Assembly: GCA_002725495.1 (NCBI GenBank)
Contig: PBPJ01000012.1
Coordinates: 1 to 14,222 of the forward strand
Reading direction: 5' to 3'
Length of the DNA stretch: 14,222 nt
From: Candidatus Woesearchaeota archaeon
GTDB lineage: Archaea > Nanobdellota > Nanobdellia > UBA10117 > ARS21
Below are positions 9,001-14,222 of this stretch, one piece after another (positions within the stretch are counted from its first letter, which is position 1; every line of letters starts with the position of its first letter). Both the position numbers and the translations under genes were made by a program. The notes beneath the pieces are model-generated. The model saw only the letters and a program-made list of their open reading frames with translations. It had not been told where the DNA came from and made no database searches.

Positions 9001-12000
9001 TTTTAGAAAAAATATTAAAACCTTATTTGAAAGTGCAGTAATGCCTAAAATAAGAAAAGCGGCTGGTAATTTTAAAACTTTTTATGATAATTATATTGAA
9101 AAATTATTTGATCCAGATAAAAAATTATTATCAATACAGTATTTATATCAAGCAGAAAGAAGCTTAGAAGATAAAAATTTTGCTAAATTTAACAAAACTT
9201 TAACTACGCAAAAAGAAATTAGGAAAGCAAGAGACGAAAAAAGAGCTTTTGTAGAAAATGAAGCGCAAGGTGTTAGTTTATATGATAGACTAGAATTTAA
9301 TAAAGAAGCAACAGATAGCTATTATGAGCCTAATAATACTAAGCCAAACTCTACAATAAGAGCAAGAAGAAATAAACTTTTTGCTGAAATTGGTAAAGAG
9401 CTTTTATTTAATTTAGCTCCGTCTGCAATAAAAAAATCACCATTATCAACTGAAGAGCAGGCTACTGCCGCTAGAAAAATAGAAAGAGGTTTAGCTAGTA
9501 AAGAGTTTGCTTTTGAAATGGGTCTAGAGGGTATTTATTACAATGTTGGCAATGACGTTACAAGATATTCAAATGGTATGATTGAATTTTTACCATATCT
9601 TGATAAATATCCAGGATTATTAAATATTGGTATTGTTACTAGCGGTTTAGAAATGGGCGGCTATATTAGCAAAGAACAAATTCAAGAAATTAAACAAAAC
9701 TTATTAAAAGCTTCTAATAATTGGGTTGGTAAAAAGAATTTTTCTTATGGCAAATCAGCAACAAGAAAACAAGCACTTACTGATACTGAGAAAAATTATT
9801 ATAAAGGTGCGCCTTTTACAAGATCTATGCTGCAAAAAAATACCAATTCACAAAATAAAGACAGAAGTAAAAGGTATGTTAATGCTGGTATGCATTTATG
9901 GTTAGCTATTAATGAATTTATAAACGAGCCTAATATTACAAAAAAGCAAAGAAATGAAAGAATTTTAACTATGATACATTTTATGGTTAATTCTTTTAAA
10001 GATAAATCGCATTTACATAGAAGAATGGCTGGGCTAGCAGGCTATGATGTAGTTGCAGTAGCAAATAATGAGCCAATAATAATGGAGCATGCAATGCAAA
10101 GTTCTACCGCTTGGAAAGAATTAATACGTGGCAGCGTAAAAAAAGAAATACCATTTATACAATTATTAGATAAGGTTGTACAAAACTATGCGTTAGTAGG
10201 CTTATCAAAAAAAGACGCGGATAAAGTTGACACAGCATTTTATATAGATAATAATGGCAAAAGAAAATCTTATAAATTTGGGATGGGCCGTAATTGGAAT
10301 ATATTTAATAATAGATGGATAGAAAGATTTGCAAATCAAGATGTAGCTAATAATGGCGGTATAAACCTTAAAAGAATTAAAACGTTAGAAGGTGTTACAT
10401 TTGAAAAACAATATGATATTAATAAAGATGGCTCGCCTCTTACTAAACCTAGTAGAGAAGTTGATATTAATATTGAAAGAAAAGGTATTAGTGTTTTTGA
10501 TTTTGATGATACTTTAGCTTTTAGTGATAGCAAAGTTATTGTTAATTTACCAGACGGCACAACAAGAGAAATAACACCAGCTCAATTTGCTTCTGAATCT
10601 GAATCGTTACAAGAACAAGGCGCTACATTTAATTTTGAACAATTTAATAAGGTTATAAAAGGCAGAAAAGGCCCTTTAGCAGATTTAGCATTAAAAAGAC
10701 AAAATAAATTTGGCAGTGGAGATATATTTGTTTTAACAGCAAGACCTCAGGAGGCTGCAGGGGCTATTAAATTATTTTTAGATAGTATAGGATTAAATAT
10801 ACCTTTAGAAAATATTACAGGGTTATCAAACGGGAGCCCTGAAGCAAAATCATTATGGATGTTAGGAAAGGCACAAGAAGGTTATAATGATTTTTATTTT
10901 GCTGATGATGCTTTACCTAATGTACAAGCGGTAAAAAATGTATTAGATCAAGTTGATGTTAAATCAAGAGTTGAACAAGCAAAAGCAGCTAAAGATATTG
11001 ATTTAAGTGCTGAATTTAATAGTATTATAGAGCAAAAAACAGGTGTATTAGCTACAGATACATATTCTGCAGTAAGAGCAAGAAGAAGGGGTAAAAGAAA
11101 AGGTATGTTTAACTTTTTTATACCACCAAGCGCGGAAGACTTTCAAGGATTAATGTATACTTTATTACCAAAAAGCAAAGAAGGTGAACAGGCTATAGAA
11201 TGGTTTAGAAAAAATTTATTTAAACCATTTGGTGTTGCGATGCAAAATATAGAAAAAGAAAGAGCAGCTATTATGGCTGACTTTCAAGAATTGAAAAAAA
11301 GACTGCCTAAACTACCTAAAAAAGCTGGTATACTTAGCAGATCGCCATTAGATAAAAAAATATTAGATGGTGATTTTACAATGCAAGACGCCGTGAGGGT
11401 TTATATATGGGATAAACAGGGTATGAAAATACCTAATTTAGATAAATCTGAAAAAGATGCTTTAGTAAATATTATTAAAAAAGATAAAATATTTAAAGAT
11501 TTTGCAGATAATTTAATATTAATTAATAAATCTGATGGGTATGTAAAACCTGATAATAATTGGGAATCAGGAAATATTAGTACAGATTTAAAGCAAAATA
11601 TAAATACATCGAAAAGGGCTAAACATTTACAAGAGTGGCAAAAAAATGTTGATGAAATTTTTACAGAAGAAAATTTAAACAAATTAGAAGGTTTATTTGG
11701 AAGAGGATTTAGAAGTGCTTTAGAAGATATTTTAAGAAGAATGAAAACGGGTGTTAATAGAAACCCTGGAGGAAATAAAATAGTTAATGACATGTTGGAC
11801 TGGCTTAATAATGCAGTTGGTACAATTATGTTTTTAAATAGAAAATCTGCTTTACTACAAACCATTTCTTCAGTAAATTTTATAAACTGGAGCGATAATA
11901 ATTTATTGAAAGCTGGTCAAGCTTGGGCTAATCAACCACAATTTTGGAAAGATTTTATACGTTTATTTAATTCTGATTATTTAATGCAAAGACGAGGTGG

Positions 12001-13042
12001 ATTAAAGCTAAATATAAATGAATCAGAGCTTGTAGAACAAGCAGAAAGAGGTGGTGTTAGAGGTGTAATAAGTCTTTTGCTTAATAAAGGTTTTGTTTTA
12101 ACCAGATATGCTGATAGTTTTGCTATTGCAATTGGAGGATCAACATTTTTTAGAAATAGAACTCAAACTTATTTAAATAGAGGACAAACTTTAGAAGAAG
12201 CCGAGGCAAATGCTTTCCAAGATTTTAGAGAAATATCAGAAGAAACACACCAGTCTAGTAGGCCTGATAGAATATCTCAACAACAAGCATCTGCTTTAGG
12301 CCGTGTAATATTAGCGTTTGCTAATACACCTATGCAGTATGCTAGATTAATGAAAAGAGCAGCGCAAGATATAATAAATAAACGTGGTGATTGGAAAACT
12401 AATTGGTCTAAATTAATATATTATAGTTTTGTTCAAAACTTCTTATTTAACGCTATGCAGCAAGCTTTATTTGCAATGGGATTCGACGACGAAGATGATG
12501 AAAAGTCACAAGAAAGACTCGCAAAAACAGCAGAAGGTATGTTTGATTCTGTATTAAGAGGTACTGGTATTTATGGCAATATAGTTATGATGGGTAAAAA
12601 TGTTGCAGTTGATGTTGCAAGAAGAGCAAATAAACCAGTGCCTAAATTTGGAGAAGCCGCATGGAAATTATTTGATGTTGCACCGCCATTAGATCGTAAA
12701 GTAACTCAAATAAGACAAGCACTTTATGTATTTGATTATGAAATGGATGAAGTTAAAGACGCTGGAATAAGTTTAGATAATCCAGCCGCAATGTCTGCTG
12801 CAAGATTAATTTCAGCAACAGCAAATATACCAGTTGATCAAGCTATGAGGCTATATGAGCAAGTCAAAGCTGTTTCCGATGACGAAACAGAAACTTGGCA
12901 AAAAGTTGCATTAATATTAGGTTGGGACGGCTGGACTTTAAATATTGAAGAAGATAGAGATATATTAGGCGACGATAAAGGTGGTAAATTAAAAACTAAA
13001 AAGCTTAAACCATTAAAACTTAAAAAGATTAAATTAAAATAA
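6011..13042 (+). CDS. Giant multidomain ejection / polyvalent-type protein with zincin and HAD phosphatase motifs
   Basis: At 2343 aa this is by far the largest gene. Layout: N-terminal helical region; a hydrophobic, possibly membrane-active patch (about 214-243); a second Ala/Gly-rich stretch with basic residues (about 317-395); a Lys/Glu coiled coil (about 404-520); a zincin-like motif HEVMH (624-628) with candidate third ligand E685; acidic linkers (about 765-815 and 957-985); a large unknown region with His/Glu motifs (1331-1362); a HAD phosphatase-like domain (about 1490-1660); then a long helical C-terminal part that I recall as recurrent in marine phage giant proteins (1700-2300), including a hydrophobic helix at 2135-2158; and a Lys/Leu tail (2323-2343). 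It has no cysteine. It lies 3 bases after the previous gene, in the slot of T7 gp16 (1318 aa), but no lytic transglycosylase motif was seen. I infer that it is packaged and injected with the DNA; enzyme substrates are unknown. Confidence 0.65.
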   Translation: MEKIYKSLYSKYAPNLTDEEINSGVAYLLTQSPSQAVDSFYEKYVGNLPTVEQKGYIFSRMADSIPEPNQPQEKLDAGYWKRFTNSMKRIFSSVVDDVPRDNAARQIQRANANLDRIYNNPDLTEFKVGSSFMPIASPTTNISSSVPSYKSLPRDEAIQYYKDIIAKNEQIYMENYIESAEVQNYLNQYKKIHIFEDDGDSELWDDFHLTFDKAAGVAVEQLPQMLGAFISFGYTTYAQEGGSVASELIDKLAAQNLNVSYEEFLTLDETTRAKEVLNVIQDGDAVEALQKAHRVGLQNAAFDYASNLFLVGKATKFVPKSAFRGFLRGKINKDAGNYLKGLGYSQLAEVVTENAQEINSALATDNPITANLIAETTAQTILGAGTTQVAIGTTKFTISEGIAELTALNDPTSLRAIANELKRQIKNSNRTNDEKNSMLREIDIAENIVNNSKNKYLSYEAKKAMFQLEIEKVNAQEKLTGLENEFKTNKSISIEAQIQNEKNRIESYNNQLAKTIYFEYFNTSGKNLLSYINADKTGFFANKKGIMRATRAELKTWLENNRPDLLNDPEVINMLEGTVNEAGMRVYNPGIMKGDLALFVEENVENNIFKNKGVFSTSANVVHHEVMHFIFDSLSNKDKAQVVKELNTAFANSKDTKMINAYNQLLKRLSVYGKFDLNNMTIVNEYLSGLSDVLSQQTALENIQQGDMFNQMGNAFAKAFSKTLKDIPFEIDGENALELILRYNSFAGIKPASVRPTIEAVADVVQTAVTTGKTDIDEETKPSIEVELSSEEIQNSQNALDKYITEDIKTQDDFKNNDTARAGIYTEIEVNLVIDPVINSIIQRDENTSGLAPEIQEDIKRKVRERITERGFKNFNPVLDGNKRSVFSYIYGKKETKGTGGIAFRAFQDVKLEYVKKPQGQSIETDAGVTIDIVDETATDIESAIDSKILSENIENTSNPKIEDEIDILTEDDIKDLEEFVNEIFGEDQAFDPSDPDFRKNIKTLFESAVMPKIRKAAGNFKTFYDNYIEKLFDPDKKLLSIQYLYQAERSLEDKNFAKFNKTLTTQKEIRKARDEKRAFVENEAQGVSLYDRLEFNKEATDSYYEPNNTKPNSTIRARRNKLFAEIGKELLFNLAPSAIKKSPLSTEEQATAARKIERGLASKEFAFEMGLEGIYYNVGNDVTRYSNGMIEFLPYLDKYPGLLNIGIVTSGLEMGGYISKEQIQEIKQNLLKASNNWVGKKNFSYGKSATRKQALTDTEKNYYKGAPFTRSMLQKNTNSQNKDRSKRYVNAGMHLWLAINEFINEPNITKKQRNERILTMIHFMVNSFKDKSHLHRRMAGLAGYDVVAVANNEPIIMEHAMQSSTAWKELIRGSVKKEIPFIQLLDKVVQNYALVGLSKKDADKVDTAFYIDNNGKRKSYKFGMGRNWNIFNNRWIERFANQDVANNGGINLKRIKTLEGVTFEKQYDINKDGSPLTKPSREVDINIERKGISVFDFDDTLAFSDSKVIVNLPDGTTREITPAQFASESESLQEQGATFNFEQFNKVIKGRKGPLADLALKRQNKFGSGDIFVLTARPQEAAGAIKLFLDSIGLNIPLENITGLSNGSPEAKSLWMLGKAQEGYNDFYFADDALPNVQAVKNVLDQVDVKSRVEQAKAAKDIDLSAEFNSIIEQKTGVLATDTYSAVRARRRGKRKGMFNFFIPPSAEDFQGLMYTLLPKSKEGEQAIEWFRKNLFKPFGVAMQNIEKERAAIMADFQELKKRLPKLPKKAGILSRSPLDKKILDGDFTMQDAVRVYIWDKQGMKIPNLDKSEKDALVNIIKKDKIFKDFADNLILINKSDGYVKPDNNWESGNISTDLKQNINTSKRAKHLQEWQKNVDEIFTEENLNKLEGLFGRGFRSALEDILRRMKTGVNRNPGGNKIVNDMLDWLNNAVGTIMFLNRKSALLQTISSVNFINWSDNNLLKAGQAWANQPQFWKDFIRLFNSDYLMQRRGGLKLNINESELVEQAERGGVRGVISLLLNKGFVLTRYADSFAIAIGGSTFFRNRTQTYLNRGQTLEEAEANAFQDFREISEETHQSSRPDRISQQQASALGRVILAFANTPMQYARLMKRAAQDIINKRGDWKTNWSKLIYYSFVQNFLFNAMQQALFAMGFDDEDDEKSQERLAKTAEGMFDSVLRGTGIYGNIVMMGKNVAVDVARRANKPVPKFGEAAWKLFDVAPPLDRKVTQIRQALYVFDYEMDEVKDAGISLDNPAAMSAARLISATANIPVDQAMRLYEQVKAVSDDETETWQKVALILGWDGWTLNIEEDRDILGDDKGGKLKTKKLKPLKLKKIKLK
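7862..8077 (+). other. Zincin-like metallopeptidase motif within the giant protein
   Basis: Residues 618-689 include VVHHEVMHFIF, which matches the HExxH zinc-binding signature (H624, E625, H628) in a hydrophobic helix context. About 57 residues later, NEYLSGLSD (E685) is a reasonable third, gluzincin-type ligand. HExxH is short and can occur by chance. The favourable helix, the downstream NExxS/G pattern and the known presence of zincin domains in phage polyvalent proteins make it more than a chance match. The target could be a host protein, a virion protein or cell-wall peptide; the sequence does not say which. Confidence 0.5.
10478..10990 (+). other. HAD-superfamily phosphatase-like domain within the giant protein
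   Basis: All four HAD motifs are present in order. Motif I is VFDFDDTLA, with nucleophile D1497, acid/base D1499 and T1501. Motif II is FVLTARP, with T1576. Motif III is K1613 in SPEAKSLW. Motif IV is YFADDALPN, with D1632 and D1633. The spacing suits a small-cap HAD enzyme, and nothing catalytic is missing, so activity is likely. The FDFDDT...LTARP...DD pattern resembles phosphatase domains acting on polynucleotide ends or nucleotides, but the substrate cannot be read from the motifs. Confidence 0.85.
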
Positions 13043-13044
13043 CT

Positions 13045-13179
13045 ATGAGTAAAAAAGACGCATGTTATCACAAAGTAAAGGCAAGGTACAAAGTTTTTCC
13101 TTCTGCATATGCCAGCGGGGCGCTAGCAAAATGTAGAAAAGTGGGTGCTAAAAACTGGGGAAACAAATCAAAAAAATAA
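13045..13179 (+). CDS. 44-aa basic two-cysteine protein
   Basis: A short ATG-to-TAA frame begins 2 bases after the stop of the giant gene and encodes 44 residues starting MSKKDACYHK. It is real-looking despite its length. It is close-packed in the operon, rich in Lys/Arg like its four neighbours, and has two cysteines (C7, C30). Its core YKVFPSAYASGALAKCRKVG has the look of small phage proteins I recall seeing repeatedly in marine phage genomes. It has no signal peptide or membrane segment. Function is unknown; binding nucleic acid or another virion component is a guess from charge and position. Confidence 0.7.
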   Translation: MSKKDACYHKVKARYKVFPSAYASGALAKCRKVGAKNWGNKSKK

Positions 13180-13204
13180 GTTAAACAATTAAAAATTAGA
13201 AATT

Positions 13205-13405
13205 ATGCCAGGAACAGATTATAGAGCAGGTATGAAAATGGATGCACAAAACTTTAAGCCTCACAAAATGTATTGTAAGGACGGAAGTGTAAAAGATGCA
13301 AAAACATTTAAAGACCATTTAAAATTTAAAAAAATGGGATGTGGGCACACTAAAAAAGAAGCTATGGCTATGGAGCATGGCGGCAAAAAGAAAAAGAAAA
13401 AATAG
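13205..13405 (+). CDS. 66-aa basic His/Cys-containing small protein
   Basis: The 66-residue protein starts at ATG 13205, 25 bases after the previous stop, in an A/T-rich leader without a Shine-Dalgarno sequence. It has two cysteines and several histidines, placed as H20-x3-C24 and C46-x-H48, with H38 between them. This could form a small zinc site, though the spacing is not that of a classical zinc finger. The C-terminus is GGKKKKKK. The pattern MYCKDGS...KTFKDHLKFKKMGCGHTKK resembles small proteins of marine phages in which similar positions hold Tyr or Asn rather than Cys (from memory, not checked). The stop TAG shares its last base with the GTG start of the next gene. Confidence 0.75.
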   Translation: MPGTDYRAGMKMDAQNFKPHKMYCKDGSVKDAKTFKDHLKFKKMGCGHTKKEAMAMEHGGKKKKKK

Positions 13406-13686
13406 TGGCTGACCCAAAAAAAGGTACAGGTAAAAAACCTAAAGGATCTGGAAGACGGTTGTATACGGATGAAAATCCAAAAGATACTGTAAGTATTAAA
13501 TATGCAACCGTTGCAGATGCTAGAGCAACCTGCGCTAAAGTAAAAAAAATTAATAAGCCTTATGCGCGTAAAATACAGATATTAACTGTTATGGAGCAAA
13601 GAGCTAAATATGGTAAAAAACCACAACAAGCAGCTATAGCTAAAAGGTGCAAAATGGCATTAAAAAGGAGACATGGCAAAAAGTAA
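13405..13686 (+). CDS. 93-aa basic phage protein, GTG start coupled to upstream stop
   Basis: The start is GTG at 13405, overlapping the upstream TAG by one base (TAGTG). This arrangement favours re-initiation by the same ribosome, and no earlier start is possible without running into the upstream gene. The 93 residues begin with a Lys/Gly-rich tail (KKGTGKKPKGSGRR), followed by YTDENPKDTV and a helical part (about 35-90) containing INKPYARKIQILTVMEQRAK. Cysteines are at 43 and 82. I recognise the ENPKDTV...KINKPYARKIQILTVMEQRAK pattern as recurrent in marine phage genomes but know no function. The strongly positive charge suggests contact with nucleic acid. Confidence 0.78.
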   Translation: MADPKKGTGKKPKGSGRRLYTDENPKDTVSIKYATVADARATCAKVKKINKPYARKIQILTVMEQRAKYGKKPQQAAIAKRCKMALKRRHGKK

Positions 13687-13924
13687 AAGACCTACATGGA
13701 AAGACTCTGACGCTCCCGACGCGGAAGGTAAATTTAAAGAATTATCTTGCGATGCTTTAGCTAAATGGATGATAAAAACAAGAAAAGGTAATATTAAAAA
13801 AATTGTTGGTAGTTTAAATCAACAATATGTATTTAATAGAAAAAAGAATCCTAGCTATGCTAAAAAAATGGTATGTGCAAGAAATAAAGCTAAAAAAATA
13901 TTAGATGGCAGTAAGAAAAACTAA
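13673..13924 (+). CDS. 83-aa basic two-cysteine small protein
   Basis: The ATG at 13673 lies inside the last codons of the previous gene (14-base overlap, different frame). An AGGAG sits only 2 bases before the ATG, too close for a normal ribosome-binding site, and it is explained by the Lys-Arg-Arg codons of the upstream gene. The 83-residue protein begins MAKSKRPTW. A central helical region, LAKWMIKTRKGNIKKIVGSL, is followed by NQQYVFNRKKNPSYAKKMVC. Cysteines are at 26 and 68. There is no membrane or signal segment. Function is unknown; it may act with the other mini-proteins of the cluster. Confidence 0.75.
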   Translation: MAKSKRPTWKDSDAPDAEGKFKELSCDALAKWMIKTRKGNIKKIVGSLNQQYVFNRKKNPSYAKKMVCARNKAKKILDGSKKN

Positions 13925-14183
13925 AAAAGGATTAGCGCTTAAACGATGGTTTAAAGAAAAATGGATTGATGTCCGTACAGGAAAACCTTGCGGTAGACGT
14001 AAAGGCGAAAAGCGTGGTACACCTTATTGTAGACCAAGTAAAAGAGTATCAAGCAAAACACCTAAAACTTCTGGCGAAATGACTGCGGCAGAGAAAAGAG
14101 CTAAAATAGCTGAGAAAAAAAGGTTAGGACAGCCAGCAGGTAAGCCAAGAAGAGTAAAAAGCGTTAAAAGACGTAAAAAATAA
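13905..14183 (+). CDS. 92-aa highly basic two-cysteine protein of a widespread viral type
   Basis: The ATG at 13905 overlaps the end of the previous gene by 20 bases. The 92 residues begin MAVRKTKKGLALKRWFKEKW. A compact core, WIDVRTGKPCGRRKGEKRG, is followed by TPYCRPSKRVSSKTPKT, with C29 and C42. A helical Ala/Glu/Lys region (MTAAEKRAKIAEKKRLGQPAGKP) and a Lys/Arg tail complete it. The W-(I/V)-D...PCGR...YC-P...MTAAEK arrangement is one I recall from small proteins of phages and some large eukaryotic DNA viruses, annotated only as domains of unknown function; I do not name a Pfam number because I cannot confirm it. A DNA- or RNA-binding role is plausible from charge and the CG(R/K)...C core, but unproven. 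Confidence 0.78.
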   Translation: MAVRKTKKGLALKRWFKEKWIDVRTGKPCGRRKGEKRGTPYCRPSKRVSSKTPKTSGEMTAAEKRAKIAEKKRLGQPAGKPRRVKSVKRRKK

Positions 14184-14216
14184 GTAATTACATATATTAT
14201 ATAAACTTAACAAAAC
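14184..14216 (+). other. A/T-rich spacer after the mini-protein cluster
   Basis: This 33-base spacer is almost only A and T and includes a TATATTATATAA-like run that could be a promoter -10 element. No stable hairpin was seen, so transcription may continue into the next gene. Confidence 0.25.
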
Positions 14217-14222
14217 ATGAAA
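14217..14222 (+). CDS. Possible start of the next gene (two codons only)
   Basis: An ATG-AAA follows an A-rich leader (TTAACAAAAC) like those of the other genes in this window. Only two codons are visible, so nothing can be said about the product. Confidence 0.35.

Noticed and set aside
6429..10560. Several shorter minus-strand frames (67-83 codons) within the giant gene
   Set aside because: All lie antisense to continuous coding sequence, have no neighbours on that strand and no plausible product.
11401..11865. 154-codon open frame on the minus strand inside the giant gene
   Set aside because: It is an antisense shadow of a strongly supported coding region; low stop density on the reverse strand arises from codon bias, and the translation is a hydrophobic Ser/Leu/Phe-rich mix with no recognisable domain.
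12838..13071. 77-codon minus-strand frame across the end of the giant gene
   Set aside because: It covers the sense-strand C-terminus and the start of the 44-aa gene; the composition is that of a shadow frame.
13665..13670. AAGGAG as a Shine-Dalgarno site for the gene at 13673
   Set aside because: Only 2 bases separate it from the ATG, and it is needed as Lys-Arg-Arg codons of the upstream protein.

Overview
The window is a piece of a strongly AT-rich tailed-phage genome. All genes lie on the plus strand, packed almost without gaps, and arginine is nearly always AGA. It looks like part of the late (structural) region of a short-tailed, podovirus-type phage of the kind common in seawater. Most start codons lie in A/T-rich leaders with no usable Shine-Dalgarno sequence. 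This pattern is typical of Bacteroidota and their phages, so a marine flavobacterial host is a reasonable guess, but it is not proven. No portal, capsid, terminase or replication gene is in the window, so the lineage cannot be fixed from here.

Region 1 (1-3531) is the 3' part of a large tail/stabilization (nozzle-type) protein, cut off by the left edge. Region 2 (3565-13042) holds three consecutive genes of 244, 567 and 2343 aa. Their order and character (tail nozzle, then small Ala/Gly/Gln-rich protein, then mid-sized helical protein, then giant protein) parallel the T7 order gp12-gp14-gp15-gp16. I therefore read them as ejection (internal virion) proteins that leave the capsid with the DNA. 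The giant protein carries a zincin-type HEVMH motif and a complete HAD phosphatase-like domain, so it is probably an enzyme-bearing 'polyvalent' ejected protein. The three proteins together (3154 aa) contain no cysteine.

Region 3 (13045-14183) is a tight cluster of five very basic mini-proteins of 44, 66, 93, 83 and 92 aa. Each contains exactly two cysteines and has a lysine-rich C-terminus. The last four genes overlap or nearly abut, which suggests translational coupling. Their function is unknown; nucleic-acid binding or a virion-associated role is inferred from charge and position only. The first of them is only 44 codons long and easily missed. A new gene may begin at 14217, two codons before the right edge.

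I saw no tRNA, rRNA, CRISPR array, insertion sequence, attachment site or convincing hairpin terminator. No stretch over 300 bases lacks a gene.
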